Counted from the stretch's first letter, positions 11,175-22,782 are shown. The stretch: DNA of 64,000 nucleotides from Telopea speciosissima (GCF_018873765.1 NC_057925.1:50666010-50730009), one strand, 5' to 3'. Notes: generated by a model from the sequence alone, not told the origin. A program made the numbers and translations.

Positions 11175-12756
11175 CTTCAGGTAAGATTTTAAGGTTTAGA
11201 ATGCAGACCACAGCGTAGCTAGAGGTGGTGGTCATAAGCCCATTATTTAGTGAGACTCAGTATATGTTGTTCATTAATGATTGTGGGCGTTGAGTCATTT
11301 TCAGGTATAGGGACTTTCATTCATTAATATTTTTTGGTAGAGGGTTTGAATCATTAATGAGTGTCACCAAAATGTCGTGCTCTTGCTTTGAAGTCGATCT
11401 CTTTTCACAAAAGAGAGATGTACCTCTTTGTCTCTTTCATATCTCTCTGACGAAGAAAGGTGAAATACATGAACTCTCTATTGCTCCATAATCTCTCTGG
11501 TTTTCTTTACACAGATCTGGTCTGATCCTAACTTATTATTGACCCAGATGCCCAAATTTGTGTGGACTCAGTTTTTCTTAATCCACGACAAAGGGGAATC
11601 CTTTGACCATGTTTTTGTATGAACAACAGAGGGTATGTTCGACCATTCATAAATAAGGGATGTTTTAGGACCTTAAGATGGTGGCTGAACCATTTACGCA
11701 CCGCAGAATAAAATTTTCTCCACGCTGCATTAGACGATTTGCTGCAATTTGTCCATTTTTATTTTCTTGGGTTTTTTTCGGTTTAACATAGGCTAGTTAT
11801 CATATCTACTTTCAACCCAAAAAAAAAGATTTGTTTCTACTACTATAAAAGCAAAAGGTTTTATGCACAGCCTTGTACGTACATGATCCTGCCATCAACC
11901 GTTGGATGGAAGAGAAGGGGATGTGTTATTACACTTCTGCCCCCACCCCATCTAACAGTTGAAAGGCACGGCCATATATGCACTCCCATCCAAAGGTCAC
12001 ATGGTCATGCATGAAAACTCGGTTCTCCTTTGAATTTTGTATTCTCAACCTTTTTAATCACTAAATTCCAAGACAAGCAAGCTAGGGCATGCATGATAAC
12101 ATTTCTATTTCTCTTTTTTTCTACTCCTAGGAACAAAAAAAAAAGAGTAGAAATCTGTTTGTTAATACCAGTTCATTTTTTTTGTTCATGGAAATGAACC
12201 GGGACAAAAAAGTAGCTGAGAAATTGAAAAAAAAAAAAACTATAATTTGGAACTTCTCTATTCTAGAAATAAAACGGAGAAATAAAGGGGTGAGGGTGTT
12301 TGACCTATCTCCATGACTCTCATCTCCGCAAGACTCCACCTTCACCACCTCCACCTCCCCAAAATTTTTGGGTATTTAATGGCATTTTTGAAAATTTATC
12401 GAAGTTCAAGAAATAGAAAGTATTGTGCATAACAAACACATTTATGTTTCTTTTCTGGCCTTGAAAGAGAATTTATTATGCATTACTATACAAGTCTTTT
12501 TTGTCAATATCTTTGGCCAGTAAAAGAAATACAAAAAGTTATTTCTATAATAGAAACATGGTCTAGAAACATAAGTGTTGTCATGCAGGGCCCCTACTGC
12601 CCACTTTAACACACATAATGAGCTAAATATACATGATTACATGGGTTGCTAACTACTGTTGAACCATTAATTCTTTGTTTTCCCAACTGTTTCTTAGGAA
12701 AAAGAAGTCATAAGGTAAGCTGCCATCATCAGACTAAACTAAAGTGAAAAACTTAC
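11175..12756. other. intergenic sequence with a possible diverged foldback
   Basis: No gene is seen. Near 11855-12020 two weakly inverted segments (GTTTTATGCACAGCC, GGTCATGCATGAAAAC) resemble the foldback subfamily at 40832, 54383 and 54806, but the pairing is poor. Confidence 0.4.
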
Positions 12757-12817
12757 CGGTTCATCTTCAGCCTGGTCAAGCGAAAAACTTCAGCGGGCAA
12801 CAATGGGTTCTCCAGAT
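12757..12817 (-). other. orphan exon-like segment
   Basis: On the minus strand a good 3' splice site (TTTGTTTAATTCCAG) precedes 61 nt that end at a near-consensus 5' splice site (CCG followed by GTAAGT). Only one of the three frames is open; it reads LENPLLPAEVFRLTRLKMN plus a partial codon. I do not recognise the peptide. It could be an exon of a gene otherwise lost, or a captured gene fragment. A same-strand open stretch lies upstream at 13534-13295 (MTKIAQETGFICPNEF and on), interrupted by a G-rich low-complexity run; I cannot link the two. Confidence 0.35.
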
Positions 12818-13841
12818 CTGGAATTAAACAAAACATCCGATTATCATGGTTCTATTAATCAGAATGCACCCAACTAGAAAGAACCCATTTGCTTTGAGAA
12901 CAAGAAAATTAGCATTATATGGTAAAAGACACGAGTTTTTCCTTTGGCCACAAGGTGTATTGGTCAGCGGTTAGTACTGGTAAATATACCATGGACATTT
13001 ACAATTACAGGAAGCTTTCACATTGGGGAGAAACCCAAGATTGGACAGACAAAAACATATACAACTCTTCCCAACAAATTAATGTTCTCTGCCTTTATAA
13101 CATGTTGGTAAAATTTCTCAACAAAAAGAAGCAGCCAGCACATAAAATTGGAAGCAATGCCTACTTCCTTGCAAAATCCTATAGTTACTGCAATTAAAAA
13201 TTAGAATACAATGAATAAGATTGAAGCACAATATGTTATTGGAGTAAAAAGACAAGGGAAATTCTAGGTCATAAATTCAAAAGAAAAAAGTTCATTAGTG
13301 GTTATCAATGGTAGACCATATCTTCCATACCCTCACCATACAACCCATAAGGTTTTTTTTACCAAGACTATACCATCCCTCCAACCCCCCCCCCCCCCTT
13401 CCTTTCAATTCCATCTGATTGTACTCCCACAGCAATGGTGCTTTTTTGGCCAACTCAGGCACTGTGGCATCAGTTGCATTTTTCGAGAATTCATTTGGAC
13501 AGATAAAACCAGTTTCTTGAGCTATCTTGGTCATGGAACAGCCGGGCTAGCTGAAGCCTGGGCAACATGGCAAGGCCTATTTGCCAGTTGCCATTACTAA
13601 TGGCCTCCAATTCTGATTGGAAGGAAACTCCAGATTTATAATCTATTTACTAAAGGATCATTCCAAACTACTACGTTCAACTCTTGAATGCTTGGTCTGA
13701 AATTGTCATACACTTTTGGTGTTTACAGATATTGTCATTGCAGTTAAAGGGCATAGGCAGCAAGTACATACATGATGCAGTTTGAAAGAACAACAAGGCC
13801 AAGAGCATTTTAGGCAATCAAATTGAACCAAGAATGGACTA
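12818..13841. other. unassigned sequence, possible gene remnant on minus strand
   Basis: Between 13600 and 13295 the minus strand alternates between two frames with gene-like composition (LPRLQLARLFHDQDSSRNWF in one frame, PELAKKAPLLWEYNQME in the other). This would fit a decayed coding sequence, but no family was recognised. Confidence 0.3.
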
Positions 13842-14140
13842 CTATTTTTTATTTTGAGTGTCCAGTGGGTTATATGGGCCATGCCGCCATGGGCTTAATA
13901 TTTTTGGGTTTACTATTGTAATGGCATGGGCCAATTCTATAAGCCCAAAAATTAAGAATTTAAGTACTATATATGGGATCAAGTAGTTAGTTTATATTCA
14001 GTAATGTTCTAGAATAATTCTTATTTTGAAGAGAGACTTGGGTTGTAGGAGATTCCTCCTACCATACATAGGGGTTTCTTACCTTAGTAATTGCTATGGA
14101 GTTATAAATAAAGGAGAAGAGCCAACACCCTCCGACATTT
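13842..14140 (+). mobile_element. LTR-like repeat, copy A
   Basis: TTTGAGTGTCCAGTGGGTTA, ATGGGCCATG, GCCAATTCTATAA, TTTTGAAGAGAGAC and TACCATACATAGGGGTTT occur in the same order on the minus strand of 18837-18560. The shared part is about 300 bp. Copies A and B are in opposite orientation, so they are not the two ends of one element. Confidence 0.6.
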
Positions 14141-14639
14141 TTGACAAAATCATAGCTCTTTGCTGTGAGATGCAAAAAATCTGAAACCCGATCTTACCGA
14201 GTCAGAGTGATTTTAAAGTAGCAATCAATATACGGATCTGATGCTCACCAAATCAAGGTCTGAGTGTCACTTATGGATGCTCTTTGATGTCCCAAAAGTT
14301 GGGGCTGATCAGATTAAAGGAGTAGTTGCAGGAGTGAAACTTACTGATGCAGATTCATCATCGAAATAGGCTTGTTTTATTACGAATAAGTCTAGGGTTG
14401 GGTTATTTACATGTTGGGCCTTTGGTCCCATGGGTTTTCAATGTAATAGGTCACCTTTATGGACATAAAGTAGGGGTAAATAGATTGCATACGGGATTAG
14501 CTTCTATACTTAGTTGATTTTTATGTTTTAGTGTTTTAAATTGACCAGTCCAAAACTAGTTTGAAACAGTGGTTCAATTTAAGTGACTTGAGTCACCTTT
14601 CTCTTATTTGTTTTAAGGGATAAATTTCTTTGCAATAGG

Positions 14640-14783
14640 GGCGCAGGGTGCACCCAGACACATGGGGGTGGGTGAAATGACCGGCACCCCCCCCCCCAAT
14701 GACCCAAACCCCACCCCTTGTCCTGCACCATGTGTTTGGGCGCAAGCTGTGCCCAGATGCGCTCCTGGACAGAGAACGCGCGC
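14640..14783. mobile_element. foldback element H3
   Basis: The left arm GGCGCAGGGTGCACCCAGAC and the right arm ending CCCAGATGCGCTCCTGGACA are weakly complementary. The loop carries GGGTGAAATGACC and a C10 run. It shares CAGACACATGGGG with H1 and H15. Confidence 0.55.
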
Positions 14784-14989
14784 CCTTATTTTAATTTTAA
14801 GTTGGATCCACACCTCTCCACGAATTTGAGAGAGGCTGTGTTTTGTAATAGAGTCGGCTAGGGGCTTCTTAGTCTCCTAGTCTGATTAGGAATTGGCTTT
14901 AGGCCCTTAACAAAAGCCATTCGTGGGGCTCCTCTTTTCCCCCATTGAATGTTTAAAAATAAATAAATAACTCTTGCAGTTGCTGCTGC

Positions 14990-15950
14990 AACTTGTCTTC
15001 TTCCATTGAAGAATTTCGTCTTGTGTTTGATCAAGGCTGGTGGGATTGGTGTGTAATCCAATCAACACCTTGTGCTGTGAAGCCCCGGGTGATTACTTTG
15101 AAGCTTTTTTTTCAAGTTCTTGTTTTTATTCAAGTTTTCACATCAAACAAGCTGCTGCCAAGGATTCTCTGCAACAACAGTGAGTTTGGATCTCCCCATC
15201 CCCTAACCTCTCTTCTCCTAATCCTCTAAACCACCTAACCCTAACATTCCCCTTTTTGCTTTCACTTTTTCCATTACCCAAATCCCGTCCAGACCTAAAC
15301 AGCCAGCCACGAAATTCCAAACTTGGATCGAATACTCCCACGTCCTGTTGGGAAACTCAATCCAAGGATCAGTCCCATCCTCCCACTAAAACCTTATCAA
15401 ACCCTACCTCCAGTAATTCCCCAAAACCCTAGTTTTCTGCCCAGCCCATTCTAACCGAGTGTCCTATTCCCCTTTAAGGAAACTCGATCCAAACCCTTGC
15501 CCAAGTTGACCACTCTAAACCCTAGATTCTCTCATCATCCACTTTTCAAAACCCGAAACCCTAAACCTAAGTTGCTGCCAATTCAATCTAACCTACTTCC
15601 TACCATCAAAACATCTTAAGACCTTCACTGAAAGGCTCCCCTACATCAACCTAGCATAATACTATCATCAAACCCTAGGTCCCATTAAACCCTAACCCTA
15701 ATTTTACCAAAAACACTATTTTTGACCTACCCAAATTAATGTTCAGATCAGATCCTGGTAGTCTGGCTTCTAGTTGGTCTTCTACCAATCTAGAACTACA
15801 TTATCTCAAACTGAATAAAAAACAGAGCACCCACAAGCCAGTAGATCAGAGTTTAGGAGTTGAATCTCATCTTACCTGATGGAGGGAATAAACAGTAACT
15901 TAACGATCAAATAACACAGTTGAAATCAGAAAGAAAAACTTCAATCCAGC
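14990..15950. other. leader-like, telobox-rich sequence between LTR-like repeats
   Basis: No ORF of note is present. Between about 15200 and 15720 there are many AAACCCTA and AACCCTAA words, for example ACCCTAACCCTAA near 15690, resembling plant teloboxes. The block sits between LTR-like copy A (plus) and copy C (minus). Confidence 0.4.
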
Positions 15951-15967
15951 AGCTAATCAATAGAACA

Positions 15968-16093
15968 GTGGTCAAATGCCTAGTGCACTTGGTAGCTAGT
16001 GGTGCATAAAGGCCCATTGCTATCGGGAGGTCTTGAGTTCAAGTCTCCTGGTTCACATCCTTTATCCCTCCCTACCTATCTAAAAAAAAAAAA
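15968..16093 (+). mobile_element. tRNA-derived SINE with perfect 17-bp TSD
   Basis: AGCTAATCAATAGAACA flanks the element at 15951-15967 and 16094-16110. The head has an A-box-like CTAGTGCACTTGGTAGCTAG and a B-box-like GAGTTCAAGTCTCC. It ends in an A12 tail. The element lies inside LTR-like sequence, so it is younger than that copy. Confidence 0.9.
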
Positions 16094-16189
16094 AGCTAAT
16101 CAATAGAACAAATCTCAGAACAATATGTGCATGGCGGTAAACAAAGGAAGAAGAAGGGGAAAACCTATTTCAGGTCGAAGGTATCCCAC

Positions 16190-16560
16190 CCAATATGTCT
16201 CTCACAGATTCTTAAGGCTCAAAAGCTCTGAAATTTTAATTCATCAAATCGTAGAAGAGGCTTAGCAGCCTTACATTGTTTATATAGACTGAAATCAAAA
16301 CTCCTAATCAAACGATGAAAACTGAAATATACTCCTATGAATAGGAGTGCTTACAACTTGGCTGAAAATAAAAACAGCTATTAAATAACTTATCATACTG
16401 CTACTAGGAATGAAAGTAAGCTAATAAGCTACTACTAAGCTTAATCCCGTATGTCTACCTTGTACTCACATTTTAGGCCCATTAAAGTGGCGGAATACAA
16501 AGAAAACACATGCAATCAAAGGCCCAATACATACATAACCCACCCCAAGGCTTATTTCCA
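16190..16560 (-). mobile_element. LTR-like repeat, copy C, truncating the FRS pseudogene
   Basis: On the minus strand this follows directly on the FRS reading (PPQYIFKS) and contains GGGTTATGTATGTATTGGGC, a TATATAAA box and a CT-rich segment ending near the GTGGGATACCTTC word; a similar word (GGCGGGATGCCTTCTC) occurs in copy B. It looks like a retroelement LTR plus leader, but no polymerase was found. Confidence 0.4.
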
Positions 16561-17699
16561 ATAAAATTAGCCCAAGGCTTTTGAAGATGTATTGAGGTGG
16601 TACCACTTTCACAATTTTATGATCTAGTACTTTGAGGACTTGACTACATAAGATCCCTACAAACTCAAACTTCCTACAACTGCAAATAATCATTTCATCT
16701 GAAGAATTAAAAATAACCACATGTTCACGAGGAATTCCATCTACAGTAATTTTACACTCAGTTATTGTCCCATCCATCACTAAACAGCGTAACAACATAA
16801 TCTAGACATTTTACAAACTCTGCTTTGAACATTTCAAATATGGCTGGTGTGTAAACATCCGTCGCCTGCTTAAACATCTTCACAGGTATCAACAATCTTT
16901 CTGCACTTTGGCTCATCCCATACCTAGATTTTAATTCTGTAAAACCTCGCTCCTCCACCAACCTTTCAAAATGCTGGAAAAATTGCATGAGATCAGGCTC
17001 ATGATTCAAATGATTCCTTAGGACACTATTCATAATTTCATTTAACTGTGTGCTTTTCATGTTTGCACAAAACGCATGTCTTCCATAAGCTAAAGCCCAT
17101 TTCTCCTTTACTACGAATAATTTCAGCAACACAGTGTTTCCCCTAAGATCATATTTGTCCAGCATGCTCTCCCACACTTAGATGAAATCTTCCTCCTCTT
17201 AATGATCAAATATACAACTGCTGAAATCTCCGTCAAAAGATTTAGACCCACCAAATACAATGGTAAGGTGGCACACACAGGCATTCTGGTAAATCTTCCA
17301 TACACAGATACGATGTTATGTCTCTGGCAACACTATTGCTATTTCCTCAGGCCTTAGCCAAAGCTTCACTTTGATCTGTCAAAATTGTCTCCAGCATTTT
17401 CCCAAGCATTGCCTCCATGAAAGTCTCAAACAGCCACTTGAAAGATTCAGTTGTTTAAGCATAAAATAGTTTATAATGATTGACTCATGTAAATAATGTA
17501 AATGGCCAATCAAAGTTATTTATGCTATTAATCATATCAAAACAAACCACGTCGCCAAATTGATCATAATCCACAACCATCTTTGCACCAGTCCAAAAAA
17601 TGTCAGTTATCTGATCAAACATATCAAGCTGTATTGCAAAAAAGAACAAAGAATTTTTAATGTGGATTCCAACATCACACAAGGGTGAAATACGGATTC

Positions 17700-18840
17700 C
17701 AACAATGATCAAAACCGCAGGGATTTGGCAAAACTAGAAGCTAAGATGGTAAAATATCTCACAATAGAATAATCAGATTGGGCAGAAACCTTGGATGTAA
17801 TCTGGTCTTGTTATAAGAATCAATGTCCCAACGTTGGATGGAAATCCATTGGTTGGATAAGGAGTAATGGGCAGTCACAGAAATAGACAGTGCTCATTAC
17901 AGAATTAGTAACTGGGATTAGAAGCTTGCAGAACAGTGTTAAGAGATTAGAAACACTGCTGGTACAGAACTAGAAACTCAGTGAATTAGGCTCTGTATGG
18001 TAACGTGCCATTTCTGTTTTTTCCATTATTTGGAACAAAAACAGGGCAAAACATGTATGGTAGCACTGGATCGGGGTTTTTTTTTTTTTTGTGTGTGGAT
18101 TGAACCGGTAAAAAAACAGATTTGGCATGGTTTTGAGAAACAACAAAAAGGAGCTCCGAAAAAACGGAAACACAAATTGAAAGCAAAAATGTGCACAACA
18201 GCCTCGATATTCACGAATCAGCACCATCAACCCAAAGCCTAAGCAACTGGGTTGGGTATCGATTGCAATAGCAGGTTTATGTCTTCAGCTGGTTGGAGTT
18301 CTGACTTCTGAGAACAACACGTGCAACCTATAATGGAACTAGCCGAATGGTTTGTACTAGGAATTTATTTTAATAACTGAAACACAAGAGTAACAATAAA
18401 GAAGGAAGAAGGCTATGTACGTATCTCACCTATTGCAGAGAAGGCATCCCGCCAAGGTTTCCCTACTACATCCCACAGTAAAGCAGTTTTGAATCCCACA
18501 AAACCATGCTCCGTCTCTCACAGAACTCACAAGCTCAAGGCTAAACTATTTGTCAAATCAATGATAGTGGGTATGATCCCCTACTCTTTTATAACTTCAC
18601 AGAAAAGCAAAATAGAAAACCCCTATGTATGGTAAGGAGAATCCCTTACAAATTCTGTCTCTCTTCAAAATAGAAGCTATGCTAAAACCTTAAAAAATAG
18701 ACACTAACTACTTAATCTCGTGTAGGACTTAAACCCCTAATATCTGGGATTATAGAATTGGCACATTACAATGATAAACACAAAAATATAAAGCCATGGC
18801 CCATACAACCCATTGGACACTCAAATTAAGCCTATCAATC
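17700..18840 (-). mobile_element. insertion inside the FRS pseudogene, with LTR-like copy B
   Basis: The FRS reading stops near 18885 and resumes near 17660. The material between begins at 18837 on the minus strand (TGATAGGCTTAATTTGAGTG) with sequence homologous to 13842-14140. At 17988-18230 it contains a further hAT-like end (TTAGGCTCTGTATGGTAACG). Exact borders and target duplication were not resolved. Confidence 0.55.
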
Positions 18841-19278
18841 CCTTCTTAGCTTGCTGCTGGCCTTCTTGTTCTTTTGCACTACATAAATTTTCTAACTGCA
18901 TCCTTTGGAAATATTGTAATAAGCCTCTCTCTCGTATTTACTTGTTTCATTGCTTTCATCCTCTTAGAATGTAAATAATTCTTATAGTATACAGGAGGAT
19001 AAGTATCTGATCATCAGTACCTTATCTACCCATAGGTGGCCTCCCAAAGCATCTGCTTTGTCTACACTAGCAACTTCAGCAGGAGCTAATATCCTTTGTG
19101 ATTTTAACAAGTGCGCTTTACCTGGCTGACAAGCTCGTGATTGTGGGTTGCTTCCAGTTGGATGACACGATATTTACCATTAGGTTGAACGTTGAAGAGA
19201 GATAATCATGTATACCAAGCAACCAGTTTTCGTTTCTTTATTAGGATTTCTCAGATACTTATCTTGTGGATCTTTGCT

Positions 19279-19340
19279 ACGATATATACCATTCTTGCTT
19301 TTATCCAACACGATATATACCATTCTTGCTTTTATTCAAC
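19279..19340. repeat. 31-bp tandem duplication
   Basis: ACGATATATACCATTCTTGC and the next 11 bases occur twice in tandem, 19279-19309 and 19310-19340, with one C/T difference. Since 31 is not a multiple of three, it shifts the FRS frame just after NKSKNGIY. Confidence 0.9.
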
Positions 19341-19494
19341 CTACCTTTTCGAACACTGAAGCCCACCTTTCCAGCATATTGGTTGTAGAAATCATATGCT
19401 TTTTCTTCTGATTCAAATTCCATGCCAACTTCCAATAGCCCATCTTCTTTGCATTTGTTTTCCGAGGGAACATTAGACCGCATTCACCATCCAT

Positions 19495-20775
19495 TTTTTA
19501 AACAATGAAAATTAAATGTCAATGCATATAAGCCAACAGTTTCCTTTTGGAAACTACATTATCTCTTATCCTGATACAAAGCAAATTAACTATACCTAAA
19601 AAACAATGTCTACATTCATCAAAAACCTTAAGTCGCACCTTCCCACACTAAAAAAGATGCAAAACTCTTTATGCCAATAGTTTGATTATTCATCCAAATG
19701 ACCAAATTCAGCAAAATTAAAGAAAAATAATAAGATGGCTAAAATTTTGGAAGAGCATAGGAAGTGTTTTAAGAACTGTACATGCATCTGGTTCACCACA
19801 TGGCAAAAGAGACCTTCATAAGATGGTGTGCTCATACTAACATTGAACTCATATATTTACATTTCTCGTGATATTAATTGTGGCCATCAAATGAGAACCA
19901 CTGCCTAGCGCAGTGGGTAGGTGTGGTGTGTAAAAAACCCACCCTACCTGGAGGTCTCGGGTTCGAGCCTCCAGGTTCTCATCTGCCCTCCCCCAATAGA
20001 ATAGACTAGATTAAGAACCTAACCAAAAAAAAAAATCATGGCCATCAAAGTCATTTGAGTGAAAACGTCATTAAAAGTAAATATGAAAAGGGGATTAACA
20101 GGATGCGTAGAATGTACGCCACCCATAAAGCCCTTGAGCAATCCTCAGAAAATACAAAGCAATGAAGAGCACTTGAAACTGTGAAATCATGGGTGTCCGG
20201 TATTTCCACCATGTCTCTCATCTAATTCATTAACAAATTTCTCAAAACTACAAGAAGCAATTATGCATGTTAATTGGTATTATCAATATTTCCAAACTCA
20301 TTAATTTTAGATGGCAGTTTAGATTCCATCAATGATAGGCAAGTCTCATTTTTTCATGGGAGTTAAACCTCCAACATATATGCTAGAGATTTGAATTCTT
20401 ACAATCACTTAAGTTGGACATAGAAATTAAAAACTGAAATTCCCACGACGCTTATCCATGTTAACAGATTTAACATACAACAGGTACACAATTTCTCAGC
20501 AATCTAGACTCTCAAGATCCAAACTGAGCCTAAATAGCAGTCCTTATCCTCTTGAAGTCGAATTTAACAAGATCATAACCATGAAGCACTACAGGGTGAT
20601 CCATAAAACAAAGATTCAAGATTCAAGAAGACAAACCCATGAAGTGGCATAGCTATTAGACGGTAGAACTAACCTAAGAATTTACTTGGGTATGAATAGA
20701 CTGTGAATTGGAACAAATAAAGGCAAACAAAGATAAGCAAACTGAACTAAATACAACCAAATTCCTAAACTTACC
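19495..20775 (-). other. probable first intron and flank of the FRS pseudogene
   Basis: Apart from the SINE at 19892-20038, this A+T-rich stretch has no coding signal. It fits a long leader intron joining the exon at 21110-20776 to the FRS start. Confidence 0.4.
19892..20038 (+). mobile_element. tRNA-derived SINE with 11-bp TSD
   Basis: TGGCCATCAAA flanks it (19881-19891 and 20039-20049). An A box (CTAGCGCAGTGGGTAGG) and a B box (GGGTTCGAGCCTCC) are clear, and an A11 tail follows AACC. It belongs to a different family from the SINE at 15968. Confidence 0.85.
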
Positions 20776-21110
20776 TGTTAACCTCCTACGGATTTTTTAC
20801 CAGAAAGTTACCCTCCAGGAGCTCGAAATGGTTGGAAATCTTTAGTAACATTTTGGAAGAAACCAGAAAGTGTGAAGAGCTCCTCAAAGTCTCAAATTTC
20901 TGGACCATCGAGCTCGCAAAGCAGGTTGGAAGAACTTCGTTACGCCGGCGTCTACCACCACAAAAGGAAAAGATCAAACGGAATTCATCCCAAGTACCGG
21001 CGGCACATGTGACGGCAAAAGCAGAGGAAGTGGTGGGAAGAACGTAGGTTAGGGCTTGGTTGAGAGGAACTGAAGGGAAAGTGTAATTCTTACTTTGAGG
21101 TTAGAGGATG
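20776..21110 (-). other. probable 5' non-coding exon of the FRS pseudogene
   Basis: On the minus strand, a G+C-richer segment with leader-like CT-rich tracts (CTTCCCACCACTTCCTCTGC) ends in TTAACAG followed by GTAAGTTTAGG, a strong 5' splice site at about 20776. FRS genes often have non-coding first exons. Transcription would start near 21110-21150; this is inferred from position and the splice site only. Confidence 0.4.
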
Positions 21111-21519
21111 CAACGGAGCACGCAGTGATTATTACTGCGAAACCAACCACATAAAGGAAAAAGGCATCAAAAGGCATTTTAGGGAATTCATCCCAACAGA
21201 TAACGTTGAGATGGCGTTGTTACTACATAGTAGAGATGCCTTTTCTTCTCACGTGGATGGTTGAGCAGTACTAACTCTGTCCACTGAGTCGCAGAGGGTC
21301 ATAACTTCTTTATCCGTGGGTTTTCATTTTCCTTTTCTTTCCCCCCCCACCCTTTTCCCACTACACAAACACTCTTGAAGAAGGGTTTTGTTTTTGGTGG
21401 AAAAGAAATTAGGAACCAATTTCCTAATTATCGGCAGAACTTGACACAAACTATCACAAATAAGAGAACCATTCCTAGAATGGTTGGTTCGATCCGTTTC
21501 AATGGTAAACATGCCATAG
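21111..21519. other. intergenic; possible FRS promoter region
   Basis: Lies upstream of the inferred FRS leader exon on the minus strand. Nothing else is recognised; ATGGTTGGTTCGATCCGTTT at about 21480 repeats the left part of the next element. Confidence 0.35.
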
Positions 21520-21931
21520 TAGGGGTGTCAAATGGTTGGTTCGATCTGTTTTTTTAATCAGGTTAAACCGATTTTGGGTTGGATTGGATCGTATCGAACC
21601 TAGCAAGGGAAGACTCAATTTTCGGTTTCTATCTAGTTTGGTTTTGATTTATTTTGGTTTCTTCTTATCGGGTTTTTAGTGGTTTGATATTGAGTTTGGT
21701 ACTGGTTCTGTTTTCGGTTTACCATATGTATTTAAAAATTATGAAAATAAAAATGTTTTTTTCTGATTTTTCAGGTTTTTATCGATTTTGTTTCGTTTTA
21801 GTATGATGCAATCCGGTTTTTAACCAATGTCATAATACCCCAAACTAAAGCTAGTCCAATAGGGAATCGGTTCGGGTTTATTCATTTGGGTTTGATTGGT
21901 TATATCGGTTGGATTAGGTTTGACACCCCTA
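21520..21931. mobile_element. TIR element, TAGGGGTGTCAA type
   Basis: Ends are TAGGGGTGTCAAATGG and GGTTTGACACCCCTA. The interior is rich in GGTTCGGTTT-like words and has no ORF. Flanking 8-mers (TGCCATAG, ATATACAA) do not match, so the outer ends may be altered. Confidence 0.65.
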
Positions 21932-22594
21932 ATATACAAACAACCAATGTACAGTATTGTCCTCTCACATGGGCTTAATTTATTTTTTTCTCTTTCTCCT
22001 CCTTTGACCATGTGGATCTTAAGTGAATGATACTATTTTCCGTATCACCATCGGTTTGGGCAGGTTTCACAGATTCGAGCTCGATTTTGACACCCCTAGC
22101 CGCAGTCAAGGGATTCCCCCTTTCACCATGGCTCGAGAAAATCTCGATGGTCCCGGATATTTTAGTGGAGAATTTTAAATTAATTAATAGAGATCACAAT
22201 AAAACCATACTCAAAACAGATCAATATAAATCTGGTCTTTTTCATTTTTAGGTACATAGGACCACTCCCTAATCAACTTGTGAAGCAATAAAATTTATTT
22301 TTTTGTGCAAAAAAATAAAGTGGGGAGGGAAATAAAGTGGGGAGGGGGGGGGGGGGGGGGGTTGAGTTCCACCTAAATTTGACAACCAAATACCATCCCT
22401 TAAATCATAGAGATGGACCATATGATATCAAACCAGGAAGTCCAAAATGTAATTTCCAGCTACCAAGGTAGGTGCAAAGGAATGGATATTGGGATGGGTA
22501 GGAGTAGGAGTGTAGGACCATTGGGTGTCCATTTGATTAATCACTAGTAATTATCTAGCTAGCTGATTCTATCATACGCATGTGCACTATCTCA
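21932..22594. other. intergenic with a poly-G tract
   Basis: No gene seen. A run of about 19 G lies near 22343-22361, an assembly-prone site. Confidence 0.45.
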
Positions 22595-22782
22595 TCCTCT
22601 TTTATGGGAAAAAGTTCTCTGTCCAGGAGTGTAGCCTACGTCAGCACTCCCATGAGTCTATCTCTCTCCTCCCCATTTGAAAAGACATCTCTGCCCCCTT
22701 ATTTTAAGGAAGAAAGAGATAGACACATGGAATTGCTGGCGTAGGCCACACTCCTGTACAGAAAACTTCTTCCCCTCTTTTA
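22595..22782. mobile_element. foldback element H4
   Basis: Arms of about 75 bp: left TCCTCTTTTATGGGAAAAAG to TCTATCTCTCTCC; right GAAAGAGATAGACACATGG to TCTTCCCCTCTTTTATATA. Internal pairs include CAGGAGTGTAGCCTACG with CGTAGGCCACACTCCTG. Confidence 0.8.

Larger units (their letters stand above)
16580..19494 (-). pseudogene. FAR1-related sequence (FRS) pseudogene
   Basis: FRS proteins are nuclear regulators descended from Mutator-like transposases. They carry an N-terminal FAR1 zinc-binding domain, a MULE transposase domain and a SWIM zinc finger. All three are readable here on the minus strand but not in one frame. The FAR1 part at 19483-19020 includes [28 protein letters not shown] and EATHNHELVSQ. 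A linker (LLQYFQRMQLEN) lies at about 18990-18890. An insertion of about 1.2 kb follows, with an LTR-like repeat at 18837-18390. The transposase part resumes at about 17660 (QLDMFDQITDIFWTGAKMVV, FGDVVCFD) and runs through ESFKWLFETFMEAML and CWESMLDKYDL-like segments to 16800. The SWIM part (IICSCRKFEFVGILCSQ) ends near 16580, where copy C cuts it off. Breaks include a 31-bp tandem duplication at 19279-19340, in-frame stops, a 1-bp shift near 16790, and Gln in place of the SWIM histidine. It is very unlikely to make a working protein. Confidence 0.85.

Noticed and set aside
12919..13197. 92-aa plus-strand ORF
   Set aside because: No domain, promoter or splice signal; opposite strand to the only exon-like signal nearby.
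15200..15720. Interstitial telomere array
   Set aside because: CCCTAA words are scattered and irregular, not a tandem telomere repeat.
17997..18242. Overlapping 60-86 aa ORFs on both strands
   Set aside because: They come from a poly-T and A-rich hAT-like segment within the insertion in the FRS pseudogene.
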